Of a stretch of 64,000 bases of DNA, positions 35,683 to 43,686 are shown one piece after another. The number at the start of each line of letters is the position of its first letter. Positions within the stretch are counted from its first letter, which is position 1. The notes under the pieces were generated by a model, which ran no database searches, was not told the DNA's origin, and saw nothing but the letters and a program-made list of their open reading frames with translations. The stretch lies in contig NZ_JAILYH010000002.1 of the NCBI RefSeq assembly GCF_019793435.1, positions 451,903 through 515,902 on the forward strand, in the 5' to 3' direction. The DNA is from Rhizobium redzepovicii. Its GTDB lineage: Bacteria > Pseudomonadota > Alphaproteobacteria > Rhizobiales > Rhizobiaceae. A program made the position numbers and the translations under genes.

Positions 35683-36957
35683 ATGTATTTGGATAAATTC
35701 GGGAGGACGATGAGACTTGCCTTGGCAGGTTTCACCTTGGCCGCAACGACTGCCGGCGCAGCGCTTGCTGAGGACGCTGTGACGCTCAAATGGGCTTTGT
35801 GGGACTGGGACAAAACCGCCTATTACAAGCCGCTGATCGAGGCCTATCAGGCCAAACACCCCAACGTGAAGTTCGAGCCGATGGACCTCGGCTCGCAGGA
35901 CTATCAGCAGATGATCTCGACGCAGCTGACCGGCGGCTCCAAGGATATCGACATCGTCACCATCAAAGATGTGCCGGGCTACACCAACCTGGTGCGCGCC
36001 GGCAACATCGCCGATCTCAGCAGCTTCGTGAAGGATCAGAAGATCGACCCGGCTCCCTATGGCGGCCTGATCGAGGAACTGACCATCGACGGCAAGGTCT
36101 ATTCGCTGCCGTTCCGCTCCGACTTCTGGATCGTCTATTACAATAAAGACATATTCGACAAAGCAGGCGTCCCCTACCCTACCAATGACATGACCTGGGC
36201 GCAATTCGACGCGACTGCCGAGAAGCTTACCGGCGGCATGGGCACCAACAAGACCTACGGCGCGCTCCTGCATACCTGGCGGTCGACCGTTCAGCTGCCC
36301 GGCGTCCTCGACGGAAAACACACGCTGGTCGACGGCGACTACGACTTCCTCAAGCCCTGGTACGATAGGGCGCTCACCCTGCAGAAGGATGGGGCGATTC
36401 CCTCCTACGCCTTCCTGAAGACGTCAAACACGCATTATTCGGCGCTCTTCTTCAACGGCACGATCGGCATGCTGCCGATGGGAACCTGGTTCGTCGGCAC
36501 CCAGATCACCAAGGTGAAATCGGGTGAATCGAAGAGCAAGAACTGGGGCATCGTCAAGTTCCCGCATCCCGATGGCGTCGCGGCCGGGACAACGGCCGCG
36601 CAGATCTCCGGGCTGGCGGTCAACGCCAATTCCGACCACAAGGATGCAGCTCTCGATTTCATCAAGTTCGTCACCGGTCCTGAGGGCGCTGATGTCATCG
36701 CGTCGACGGGCACCTTCCCCGCGCTCAAGACGGATGACGTCAGCGCCAAGATCGCGGCAACGCCCGGCTTTCCTGAGGATGCCGCCAGCAAGGAGGCGCT
36801 GAAGCCGTTGAAAACCTACCTTGAGATGGCGGTCAACCCGAACGCCGCCAAGATCGAGGTGGTGCTCAACCGTGTGCATGACGCGATCATGACCGACAAC
36901 ACCTCCGTCGACGACGGGTTGAAGGAAATGACCGAAGGCGTGAAGGCCATCAAGTAG
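35683..36957 (+). CDS. Extracellular sugar-binding protein (uronate locus)
   Basis: About 424 residues, solute-binding family 1. The frame opens upstream, but ATG at 35683 has GGAAGGAG 8 bases before it; another ATG at 35710 with GGGAGG would give the compact signal peptide MRLALAGFTLAATTAGAALA and is nearly as good. The mature protein starts EDAVTLKWALWDWDKTAYYK and includes SLPFRSDFWIVYYNKDIFDK and GTIGMLPMGTWFVGTQI, typical of the family. It is the recognition subunit for the importer encoded just upstream. A GC-rich hairpin follows. Confidence 0.9.
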   Translation: MYLDKFGRTMRLALAGFTLAATTAGAALAEDAVTLKWALWDWDKTAYYKPLIEAYQAKHPNVKFEPMDLGSQDYQQMISTQLTGGSKDIDIVTIKDVPGYTNLVRAGNIADLSSFVKDQKIDPAPYGGLIEELTIDGKVYSLPFRSDFWIVYYNKDIFDKAGVPYPTNDMTWAQFDATAEKLTGGMGTNKTYGALLHTWRSTVQLPGVLDGKHTLVDGDYDFLKPWYDRALTLQKDGAIPSYAFLKTSNTHYSALFFNGTIGMLPMGTWFVGTQITKVKSGESKSKNWGIVKFPHPDGVAAGTTAAQISGLAVNANSDHKDAALDFIKFVTGPEGADVIASTGTFPALKTDDVSAKIAATPGFPEDAASKEALKPLKTYLEMAVNPNAAKIEVVLNRVHDAIMTDNTSVDDGLKEMTEGVKAIK

Positions 36958-36973
36958 GCCCACGAGATATCGA

Positions 36974-37003
36974 CGGCCGCGGGTTACCATCCGCCCGCGG
37001 CCG
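36974..37003 (+). terminator. Hairpin after binding-protein gene
   Basis: CGGCCGCGGG (36974-36983) pairs exactly with CCCGCGGCCG (36994-37003), with GGGTTTT a few bases on. It lies only 12 bases before the DUF2264 start, so it may reduce downstream expression rather than end the operon. Confidence 0.75.
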
Positions 37004-37015
37004 ATCGGGTTTTCC

Positions 37016-38884
37016 ATGAATTTCGAGCTGACAATGATATATGATCCCGCCCGGGCCAATCCGCTTTTCGGCAATCCCCTGAAGACACGCGACGACCTCT
37101 CCAAGGCCGTCATCGATCTGTTCGAACCGCTGCTGCCGTATTTTTCCGAAGGCGGCGCTCGTGTGCGCCTCGGTGCAGCCGGCGCGATCTTCGACCGGGC
37201 AGCGGCGGATCTGGAAGGATTTGCGCGGCCGCTCTGGGGAATTGTTCCGCTCGCTGCCGGCGGCGGTGCGTTCCCGCATTGGGAGCTCTATCGGCGCGGG
37301 CTCGCAAACGGCACCAATCCTGCTCATCCCGAATATTGGGGCGATCTTACCGACCGCAATCAGCGGCTGGTCGAGCTCGCCGCCGTCGGCTTCGCCCTGG
37401 CGCTTGTCCCCGAGCATATCTGGGAACCGCTTGACGACAGCGATAAGAAGACGGTCGCTGCCTATCTTCTCAGAGCGCGCGAGCTGGAATTCATCGACAA
37501 CAACTGGAAATTCTTTCGTGTGCTCATCGATCTCGGGCTGGAACGCGTAAGCGTGGCGTTCGATCACCGGAAAACCCTCGCCTATCTCGAAGAACTGGAA
37601 GCTTTCGACCTCGGGGAAGGCTGGTATCGCGACGGACCGGTCCGGCGGGTCGATCATTACATTCCCTTCGCCATGCATTTCTATGGCCTGATCTATGCGG
37701 TGCTGGCGCGCGGCGACGAGGCGCGCAAGCAGCGCTTCCGCCATCGCGCCGAAATCTTCGCCCGGGATATCCGCCACTGGTTCGGCCCTGATGGCGCCGC
37801 CCTTGCTTTCGGCCGCAGCCAGACCTACCGTTTCGCCGCCGGCGGCTTCTGGGGCGCGCTTGCCTTTGCCGGCCTCGAGGCGCTGCCCTGGGCCGAGATC
37901 AAGGGCTACTACATGCGCCATATCCGCTGGTGGTCGGCGCTGCCGATCGCCGACCGGGATGGCGTTCTCTCCATTGGCTACGGCTACCCGAACCTGCTGA
38001 TGAGCGAGAGCTATAACTCTCCCGGCTCGCCCTATTGGGCGCTGAAATTCTTCCTGCCGCTCGCCCTTCCTCAGGATCACCCTTTCTGGGCGGCCGAAGA
38101 AGCGCCGCAGCCGGAATTCTCAGAGCCGGTGGCTTTGAAGCCGGCGGGCATGGTCGCCATGCATACGCCGGGAAATGTCGTCGTGCTCTCCTCCGGCCAG
38201 CAGCACGACAAGATGCGCGGCGCAAACGAGAAATATTCGAAATTCGTCTACTCCACCCGCTACGCCTTCAATATCGAAGCCGACGACCGCAATTTTGCCG
38301 CCGCGAGCTTCGACGGCACGCTCGGCCTCTCCGACGACGGCGTCCATTTCCGCATGCGGGAATCCCTCGAAGAGGCGTTGATATCGGGCGACCTGCTCTA
38401 TTCGCGCTGGCGCCCCTGGAACGATGTCGCCATCGAGACCTGGCTCATTCCCGCAAACCCCTGGCACATCCGCATCCACCGCATAACCACGCCGCATGGG
38501 CTCAGTACCATAGAAGGTGGTTTTGCGATCGAACGCGCCGATTTCAATGCCGATCGATCCGAACAGGCGGAAGGCCGGGCCGTCTGGTACGGGCAGACGG
38601 ATGTCAGCGCCATCGTGGATCTGTCATCCGGTCCGAGGGCCGGGCATACGATGAGCCCGATCCCGAACACCAACCTCGTCCATGCCAAGACCCTGCTGCC
38701 GCAGTTGCGCGGCGAACTCGGCCCGGGAACCACCGTGCTCGTCACCGCGGCGATGGCCCTGCCCAGCCGCGAGAACTGGGCAGAGGCGCTCGGCAATCCG
38801 CCGGCCCGTCCGGATCTTGACGAGCTGGAGCGGCACTTCGGTGAGAACGGCGTGCGCGTGCCGGCCTTTGATCTTCAGTCTTAG
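37016..38884 (+). CDS. DUF2264 family protein, probable uronate-active glycosidase
   Basis: A 622-residue protein with the DUF2264 N-terminus NPLFGNPLKTRDDLSKAVID and GGARVRLG. The first 380 residues look alpha-helical and barrel-like (DNNWKFFRVLIDLGLERV, DGPVRRVDHYIPFAMHFYG, FGRSQTYRFAAGGFWGALAF), followed by a beta-rich domain. No signal peptide. DUF2264 proteins cluster with polysaccharide-utilisation genes and are thought to be glycoside hydrolases, but I cannot assign a reaction. It is the last gene of the importer operon, after a strong hairpin. ATG at 37016 is taken; an in-frame ATG at 37034 is an alternative since neither has a strong site. Confidence 0.8.
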   Translation: MNFELTMIYDPARANPLFGNPLKTRDDLSKAVIDLFEPLLPYFSEGGARVRLGAAGAIFDRAAADLEGFARPLWGIVPLAAGGGAFPHWELYRRGLANGTNPAHPEYWGDLTDRNQRLVELAAVGFALALVPEHIWEPLDDSDKKTVAAYLLRARELEFIDNNWKFFRVLIDLGLERVSVAFDHRKTLAYLEELEAFDLGEGWYRDGPVRRVDHYIPFAMHFYGLIYAVLARGDEARKQRFRHRAEIFARDIRHWFGPDGAALAFGRSQTYRFAAGGFWGALAFAGLEALPWAEIKGYYMRHIRWWSALPIADRDGVLSIGYGYPNLLMSESYNSPGSPYWALKFFLPLALPQDHPFWAAEEAPQPEFSEPVALKPAGMVAMHTPGNVVVLSSGQQHDKMRGANEKYSKFVYSTRYAFNIEADDRNFAAASFDGTLGLSDDGVHFRMRESLEEALISGDLLYSRWRPWNDVAIETWLIPANPWHIRIHRITTPHGLSTIEGGFAIERADFNADRSEQAEGRAVWYGQTDVSAIVDLSSGPRAGHTMSPIPNTNLVHAKTLLPQLRGELGPGTTVLVTAAMALPSRENWAEALGNPPARPDLDELERHFGENGVRVPAFDLQS

Positions 38885-38926
38885 CTCGGGATCGGGCGCC
38901 CTTCGGGGCCTATTGCAGCGGCACAA

Positions 38927-39357
38927 TCATTCGCTGCGGGGAGTGGCGCGATGACGCTGTCCGCGCGCCAGCTCGACAAAACGGCGCTTGACTTCGTCGA
39001 ACAGCGCCGGCGGCAGCGGGCCCAATAACCGCTCTCATTGTCGAGCGGCCGAGCGTCCGGCCCCGGCCAAACAAAGCGATTGCTTTCCGTCAGTACGATG
39101 CACGATCGCTCGTCATCCAGCCCAAGACGCCGTTTCGTGGCGGCCGGGATTTCAACCGCATCAGCCGGATCGAACGGTGGCGAATGGGTCACCGGCAGCA
39201 CTCGCACGATCGGCACTTCATCGTCCAGCGCGGTGACGATCGCAAGCACCAGGGCCGAACGATCCTTGTCGCCCTCCTCTCGACCTTCGAGATGCTGCCA
39301 ATGCCAGAGATAAGAATAGCGGAAAAACCAACCAACCTTCGGCTCAGTCGGAAGCAT
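38927..39357 (-). pseudogene. PemK-like toxin gene, frameshifted
   Basis: The first about 110 residues (WFFRYSYLWHWQHLEGREEG, VTALDDEVPIVRVLPVTHSP, AVEIPAATKRRLGLDDERSC, VLTESNRFVWPGPD) match the PemK-like growth-inhibitor family of Rhizobiales. At the GGGCCC run (39018-39023) the frame breaks: the expected C-terminus, GPLPPALFDEVKRRFVELAR and then a stop at 38927, continues in the next frame, as if one G were missing. The unshifted frame instead runs into family-unlike sequence and stops at 38881. The start overlaps the antitoxin gene by 14 bases, normal for such pairs. Either the toxin is inactivated or the base is a sequencing error. Confidence 0.78.
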
Positions 39358-39619
39358 GCTTATTCATTAGTTCGGAATCCAAATGCTCAAGCCCCGGCCC
39401 CATCTGCGACGCTTCGATCGCCGCAAGCTCTTCATCGCCGAGGGTCGTCGTCAGGTCGACACGACGATCGCGTTTCGTGAAACGGAGATAGTCTTCATAG
39501 GCTATCAATACCGTCCGCGGCCGACCGTTCTTTGTAATAATCACCGGCTCACGTACAGCCGCATCCTGATAGGCACCAAAATTCTTGGACACGGCAGCGG
39601 CCGTGACTGTGGATGTCAT
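39344..39619 (-). CDS. Phd/YefM-type antitoxin
   Basis: About 91 residues. The N-terminus MTSTVTAAAVSKNFGAYQDA and ITKNGRPRTVLIAYEDYLRF are the Phd/YefM DNA-binding pattern; the C-terminal part (LEHLDSELMNKHASD) would be the toxin-neutralising tail. ATG at 39619 follows AGGTGATC and is preferred over the GTG at 39628. Its product would bind its own promoter and the PemK-like toxin encoded next. With the toxin frameshifted, the antitoxin may persist as a remnant or still act against related toxins elsewhere. Confidence 0.85.
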   Translation of the reverse strand: MTSTVTAAAVSKNFGAYQDAAVREPVIITKNGRPRTVLIAYEDYLRFTKRDRRVDLTTTLGDEELAAIEASQMGPGLEHLDSELMNKHASD

Positions 39620-39635
39620 TCGGATCACCTATTTT

Positions 39636-39648
39636 CCGTAATATACGG
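39636..39648. promoter_or_regulatory. Putative toxin-antitoxin autoregulatory operator
   Basis: CCGTAATATACGG has 5-bp inverted arms (CCGTA/TACGG) around ATA and lies 17 bases upstream of the antitoxin start, where Phd-type antitoxins bind. The bases from here to 39761 hold no gene. Confidence 0.5.
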
Positions 39649-39761
39649 GATTTCCGGATTTTTTGAGTTGAGATCGGATGCCGACTGCTTTTCACACAGT
39701 GCGGCGACCGGTAGCGTCACCAAATTAGGGCGGCCACGTCGACTCCAAGTACGCCGTTTAG

Positions 39762-40268
39762 CTATGATGCGATCCGTTCAGTATCGTAAGTTTCAGCGAT
39801 CTGCCGCGCCAATTCTGCCATTTGATCGTCCGGTATCTGCAGAACGCCATGCTCACCCATCAACGCATGGTATTGCTGCTTTTCAAGCGGCACGCCCGAA
39901 GGCAGGGGAACGACGTGAAAATGTAAATGGCTATTGGCTTGCTGACTGCCGAGTGAAAGCACATAAATTCGCTCGGCGTCGAACACCCTTTTGAGGGCGC
40001 GCGACAAGATGTGAACCTTCTCCTACAATCGAAGATATTCGTCTGTCGATATGTCTCGCGCCAGATCCTCCCGGTGCTCCCTCGGACTGACAAGGCAATA
40101 ACCAGGAAGGGTCGGATATTTGCTCAGGAAGATGATGGTCTCATCGTCCTCGAAAATGCGATGATGAAAGCAAGCGGGGTCGTTGTTGACCAAGCCGCAG
40201 ATAAAGCATGGCCTTGTTTCACTGCCGCGCACATAGGCCTTGAGATCAAATGGTACGCGTTCGATCAT
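39762..40268 (-). pseudogene. HIT-family hydrolase gene interrupted by in-frame amber codon
   Basis: The frame from ATG 40268 (after GAGAGGGTCAGC) encodes MIERVPFDLKAYVRG, a zinc-type CFICGLVNNDP and the HIT core IIFLSKYPTLPGYCLVSPRE, then meets TAG at 40025-40023. The same frame continues without a break as EKVHILSRALKRVFDAERI and reaches the catalytic HIT triad in NSHLHFHVVPLPSG, ending at 39762. A Gln codon (CAG) changed by one base explains the stop. HIT proteins hydrolyse or transfer nucleotides; without the triad the product is inactive unless the stop is read through. Confidence 0.85.
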
Positions 40269-40538
40269 TGCTGACCCTCTCGTGCGCGCTTCGATTGTCG
40301 ATGATACGTCGACCGATATTGCCATGGTATCCCAAAATCCGTCACGATCCTTCAGATTTGGCGAGTTCTATGTATTTATCTCGCGCGCCATTAATATTTT
40401 CGGATTACTTATAATAATCATACTGACCCCCTTAATTCATAGTTTAGCTCTCCTTAAATGCAATATTATTTAAGTGAAATCCAGCCTGCCCCAGTGGTAT
40501 ACTCCGACTTCATTTCGGAGTCATGGGAGGAGGATGCG
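40269..40538. other. AT-rich intergenic region with two inverted repeats
   Basis: No gene is seen in these 270 bases. Between 40370 and 40480 the composition is far more AT-rich than the surroundings. CTTAAAT (40453-40459) and ATTTAAG (40468-40474) form an inverted repeat, and ACTCCGA (40501-40507) pairs with TCGGAGT (40515-40521) just ahead of the ribosome site of the next gene, so a promoter/operator plus a leader hairpin are likely. Confidence 0.5.
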
Positions 40539-40802
40539 ATGCCTACCGTAATGGTCTGCCACAACGTCAAAGACACGAAACACTGGCTCGCCTCGCCTGT
40601 TCGCAAGCAGGTGCTGGAACCCGTCGGCGTCACGAATATTCGCACCTTTACAGACCCTCAAACGCCCAACCGCGTTGGTTTGGTGATGGAGGTCGCAGAC
40701 ATACAAAAGTTGATGGCCTTCATGCAGACTAAGACCGCGGCCGATGCGATGGCGAGTGACGGCGTCCTACCGGAGACCATGATGATCCTGGTTCAATCGT
40801 AA
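40539..40802 (+). CDS. Small protein, ABM-like dimeric alpha-beta barrel candidate
   Basis: An 87-residue protein starting MPTVMVCHNVKDTKHWLASP; GGGAGGAGG lies just before the ATG. The pattern of a short beta strand, helix, beta strands (VGLVMEVADIQKLMAFMQTK, TMMILVQS) resembles antibiotic-biosynthesis-monooxygenase-like ferredoxin folds. It is similar in size and layout to the next gene and may be a distant paralogue. No catalytic residues can be named. A leader hairpin at 40501-40521 may influence translation. Confidence 0.65.
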   Translation: MPTVMVCHNVKDTKHWLASPVRKQVLEPVGVTNIRTFTDPQTPNRVGLVMEVADIQKLMAFMQTKTAADAMASDGVLPETMMILVQS

Positions 40803-40855
40803 CACACATCTCAACGGGACTTGGCAATGCAGCGCGGGCAACGCGGGAGGATGAT

Positions 40856-41125
40856 ATGACCACTCTATTCGTGAGGCACGAGGTCTCCGACTACGCCACA
40901 TGGCGCAAGATATACGATGCGTTTGATCAGGTGCAAAAGGCCAATGGCGTTACGGCGCAAGCCGTCTACCGGGCCACTGACAATCCCAACGACATTACCG
41001 TCACGCACGAGTTCGCCACACTGGAAGCAGCTCAGGCCTTCGGCAAGCTCGAAGAGCTGAAGACGGCCATGCGCAACGGAGGCGTGCTCGGCACTCCGAC
41101 CGTGTGGTTTGCCAATAAAACGTGA
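40856..41125 (+). CDS. Small protein, ABM-like dimeric alpha-beta barrel candidate
   Basis: An 89-residue protein: MTTLFVRHEVSDYATWRKIY, DAFDQVQKANGV, then ITVTHEFATLEAAQAFGKLE and a VWFANKT end. The strand-helix-strand-strand-helix order and the VRHEV..YATWR..YD start fit ABM-like cyclase/monooxygenase-fold proteins. GGGAGGATGAT precedes ATG. It follows the previous small gene by 53 bases on the same strand, so the two are probably cotranscribed. Function is unknown; a stress or detoxification role would be a guess. Confidence 0.7.
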   Translation: MTTLFVRHEVSDYATWRKIYDAFDQVQKANGVTAQAVYRATDNPNDITVTHEFATLEAAQAFGKLEELKTAMRNGGVLGTPTVWFANKT

Positions 41126-41180
41126 GATGGGGCAAACGACTGCAGCCGCTCTCGGCGCATGACTTGAAGTCGGGTCGTAC

Positions 41181-41196
41181 GCGCTCTTCCGAGCGC
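41181..41196. terminator. Short hairpin between convergent genes
   Basis: GCGCTC and GAGCGC pair around TTCC. It lies between the convergent ABM-like gene and the HD-domain frame. The stem is only 6 bp and lacks a T run, so efficiency is doubtful. Confidence 0.45.
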
Positions 41197-41198
41197 TC

Positions 41199-41636
41199 CT
41201 ATTGCCCGCTCCTCAGATCGCGCAGGAGATCCAGGCCGCGCTGGTATTTCTCCGTGTTCTTGCTGGCCTGTTCGGCCTGGCGAAGATTGTCTTCGAGGTC
41301 GGCCTGCTTGACCGGCAGCGCCAGCGGGTTTGACGCCGCGCGTCTGACAAAGTCGTCGTCCGCCTCGTCGGGCCGCCGTGTCAAGGCATCCACCGCGGAG
41401 ATGATCGCCGGCGGAAAGCCTTCCTCCCTCAGCCTGTCGAGCGTCCACCCGTTTCCCTTCTCGGCGACGTCATGAAGGTAGGCGACCGTTCGCGTCTCGT
41501 CGCCGGAAACGAGAAGGGCTACCCGCTGGCAGTGCTCGAAGTACGGCCGGTCGGTCTTATCAGCCTGCCCTTCATGCGCCTCGAGAGCGATCTGGATGGC
41601 GTGATCGAGATGCTGAATCCGATTAAGGCCCTTCAG
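41199..41636 (-). CDS. HD-domain protein (RelA/SpoT-hydrolase-like), start codon unclear
   Basis: The frame encodes an HD-type metal-dependent hydrolase resembling small SpoT/MESH1-like proteins: IALEAHEGQADKTDRPYFEH, CQRVALLVSGDETRTVAYLH with the HD pair in YLHDVAEKGNGW, then AIISAVDALTRRPDE. The frame opens after a TGA near 41680, yet it contains no ATG, GTG or TTG upstream of the HD motif; the first is GTG at 41393, after it. CTG at 41636 with AGGAAGA just before is a possible start, ATT at 41618 another. The 5' end overlaps the DUF2934 gene. Either a rare start codon is used, or the start was lost and this is a pseudogene. Confidence 0.55.
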   Translation of the reverse strand: MKGLNRIQHLDHAIQIALEAHEGQADKTDRPYFEHCQRVALLVSGDETRTVAYLHDVAEKGNGWTLDRLREEGFPPAIISAVDALTRRPDEADDDFVRRAASNPLALPVKQADLEDNLRQAEQASKNTEKYQRGLDLLRDLRSGQ

Positions 41637-41952
41637 TCTTCCTGATCTTCCGCTGGGAGGACGGCTTTTCGCCTGTGGTCACCTCGATATCGGGCACGGA
41701 AGTCAGGGCGGCCCGGCCAAGCCTTGGTGGCGGCCGATCGAGGTCGCCGCTCTCACCGGCGCCTTGAAGCAGCGCCGCATCATCCCTATCGTCTTCATCG
41801 AGCAGGTCCTGCAGGGTCTCATGCTCATCGTCGCCAGCCAGTTCATCGCAGGCTTGCAGCCAATGGCGCTGGTCCGCACCATCAGGGCGGCCCTCGGCCT
41901 CCCAGATTTCATAGGCACGGCGGCGTATCTGCTCGTGCTTGTCTATAGCCAT
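41623..41952 (-). CDS. DUF2934 family small acidic protein
   Basis: A 109-residue protein. The N-terminus MAIDKHEQIRRRAYEIWEAE and GRPDGADQRHWLQA is the DUF2934 signature; the rest is acidic and low in hydrophobic residues. ATG at 41952 follows GGAGGAGATC and is preferred over the upstream in-frame start at 41967. DUF2934 proteins are short, common in Rhizobiales and of unknown function. The 3' end overlaps the start region of the HD-domain frame, which would allow coupled translation. Confidence 0.8.
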   Translation of the reverse strand: MAIDKHEQIRRRAYEIWEAEGRPDGADQRHWLQACDELAGDDEHETLQDLLDEDDRDDAALLQGAGESGDLDRPPPRLGRAALTSVPDIEVTTGEKPSSQRKIRKTEGP

Positions 41953-41982
41953 GATCTCCTCCAACACATTTCAATGAGCCGT

Positions 41983-42336
41983 TCAGGGCGTGTTGATGGT
42001 TGGAAGAAAATCCTCCACCTGTTTACGGTCATGTTTTGAAAGCGTCTCTACCCGTTCCGTCCAGAACCGTTCGGCCTCGGGCGGATCTCGATCCCATTGG
42101 CGGACTTCGGTGATATTGTCGTCAATCTTGGACCGGCGGCGCCCGCCGAGGCTAAGATATTCCTTCGCGAGCTTCAGGCTTGGAGTTTCGGTGTTGCTGT
42201 CGCCGTCTGTCTCAGGCCTTACGGTGCTGCGGACATTCTCCAATGTCCTTCGGCGATCCTTCTCGGCATCTCGCGTGTCGGCGGAGCGCGCGTCGTCGGT
42301 ACCGCTTTCCGGCGGCACAACGGATCTGGACGTCAT
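41983..42336 (-). CDS. Hypothetical hydrophilic protein
   Basis: A 117-residue protein with no membrane segment and high Arg, Asp and Glu content, likely largely disordered in the first half (PPESGTDDARSADTRDAEKD). The C-terminal half (KIDDNITEVRQWDRDPPEAE, RFWTERVETLSKHDRKQVED) may be helical. I do not recognise a family. ATG at 42336 (MTSRSVVPPESG) has GGAAGGAGGACC before it and is favoured over the start at 42357. It is followed by the DUF2934 gene after 30 bases on the same strand. Confidence 0.65.
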   Translation of the reverse strand: MTSRSVVPPESGTDDARSADTRDAEKDRRRTLENVRSTVRPETDGDSNTETPSLKLAKEYLSLGGRRRSKIDDNITEVRQWDRDPPEAERFWTERVETLSKHDRKQVEDFLPTINTP

Positions 42337-42457
42337 AGCGGTCCTCCTTCCATTCATGCAAAGGATGTTGTGATCCGATAACCCTCGCGGGTAGCGAGAG
42401 TTCCCGCCTATGGCAAATGATTTGAACGGAGGATCAACCGGAGCACTCGGCCGGCCG

Positions 42458-42748
42458 TCAGTGGACGGCCATGCTCACCATGCGATAGGGGTGCACGGCC
42501 TCGAACTGCGAGATCATCGCCGTTGCCTGCAGCAGCACGCGCTCGGCATTCTCAGGATCGTCGCGGGCGAGTTCGTCAGCGTTGACGCGGATCGCTTCGG
42601 CCATGTTGTTGGAAATTTCTGCAAACTGCATATTGCCCTCGACAAGGGCCTCACGTGCCGTGTCTTCCAGCGTACGAGCGATGTCGACGAAGATTTCCTC
42701 GCGTTCCTCGATGCTGAGGTCCTTGATGATATTGGTCATCTCTTCCAT
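42458..42748 (-). CDS. Hypothetical helical protein
   Basis: A 96-residue acidic protein, MEEMTNIIKDLSIEEREEIF and VDIARTLEDTAREALVEGNM, predicted helical throughout, with no cysteine and no membrane segment. No family recognised. ATG at 42748 follows GGGAGTGCGCG; a second in-frame ATG at 42739 has GGAAGAG close before it. It is the first of a run of three small leftward genes, separated from the next by about 120 bases. Confidence 0.65.
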   Translation of the reverse strand: MEEMTNIIKDLSIEEREEIFVDIARTLEDTAREALVEGNMQFAEISNNMAEAIRVNADELARDDPENAERVLLQATAMISQFEAVHPYRMVSMAVH

Positions 42749-42825
42749 ATCGCGCACTCCCAAAAGACGTGAGAACCGTCGTCTTTAGTTCGAACGCCGG
42801 AGTGGCGCTTCTGTTCCCTGGAGGG

Positions 42826-42853
42826 CGATGCAGGTGCCTCGGCACCGGCATCG
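42826..42853. terminator. Hairpin downstream of SDR genes
   Basis: CGATGC and GGTGCC (42826-42838) pair with GGCACC and GCATCG (42841-42853) with one A/G mismatch. It lies about 84 bases after the SDR operon on its transcribed strand and has no T run. The rest of 42764-42936 shows no gene. Confidence 0.4.
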
Positions 42854-42936
42854 TTGCCGCCCGATCGAGGCGCTGGATTGCCGACAGTCCGGAGCGGAAA
42901 GTTCAGCCATCATCGGCAAGTCTCCAGATTGCCCGC

Positions 42937-43686
42937 CTACTGCCCAGGGAATTTGACCATCGTGCCGCCGCCGGTCGCCTGATCCGTCGGGAAGACTTCG
43001 ATCCGGGCTACGTCGACGAAGATGGGAAGCTCGATGGCATTGGCGATGATAGTGGCGATGTGGGAGGACTGTATCGGACGGTAGCCGTCGTAGAGCAGGG
43101 TCCGAGCCTGATTGCCCGCCATTGCGGTGCGATAAAGGTCCGTCTGGACGCGGCCCGGCACTACCTCCGTCACGCGAACCGAGCTTCCGAGCAGATCGCA
43201 GCGGAGATTGTCGCAAAACAGGCTGAGCCCGGCCTTCGACGGGCCGTAGGCCGCCATGTTCGGATAGGGCGCCTGGCCGCCGCTCGAACCGATATAGATG
43301 AGATGGCCACGCTTTCGCTCGACCATGGCAGGCAGGAACGCGCGGGTCAGATGCATCGGCGCTTTGAGATTGATGTCGATCATGGCATCGATCTCGGAAG
43401 GTTCGATCTCGCTGAACGTTGCCCGCGTCGAGAGAATGCCGGCATTGTTGACCAGGATGTCGACATCAACGCCATCAAGCTGCCGCACGATTTCAGCGGT
43501 GTCGCGGACATCGGCCCGGATCGGCTTGGCTCCGCTCTCCGCGGCCAATTCATCGAGTGCCTCGGCGTTTCGGCCGACGGCATAAACCGTCAGCCCCATG
43601 TCGCGCAGCCTGCCGACGGTGGCGCGGCCGATGCCGCTCGTCGCACCCGTGACGACGGCGACCCGATAGGCCAGCGGCTCAGACAT
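42937..43686 (-). CDS. Short-chain dehydrogenase/reductase (serine/threonine dehydrogenase-like)
   Basis: A 249-residue classical SDR. The NAD(P)-binding TGATSGIG is near residues 12-19, the structural NNAG is in [12 protein letters not shown], the catalytic Ser is in LIYIGSSGG, and Tyr-x-x-x-Lys is YGPSKAGL. The helix-rich tail ([38 protein letters not shown]) resembles YdfG-type enzymes that oxidise 3-hydroxy acids such as serine or L-allo-threonine. ATG at 43686 overlaps the stop of the upstream SDR by 8 bases. Part of the island likely controlled by the operator at 44473-44487. Substrate unknown. Confidence 0.87.
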   Translation of the reverse strand: MSEPLAYRVAVVTGATSGIGRATVGRLRDMGLTVYAVGRNAEALDELAAESGAKPIRADVRDTAEIVRQLDGVDVDILVNNAGILSTRATFSEIEPSEIDAMIDINLKAPMHLTRAFLPAMVERKRGHLIYIGSSGGQAPYPNMAAYGPSKAGLSLFCDNLRCDLLGSSVRVTEVVPGRVQTDLYRTAMAGNQARTLLYDGYRPIQSSHIATIIANAIELPIFVDVARIEVFPTDQATGGGTMVKFPGQ

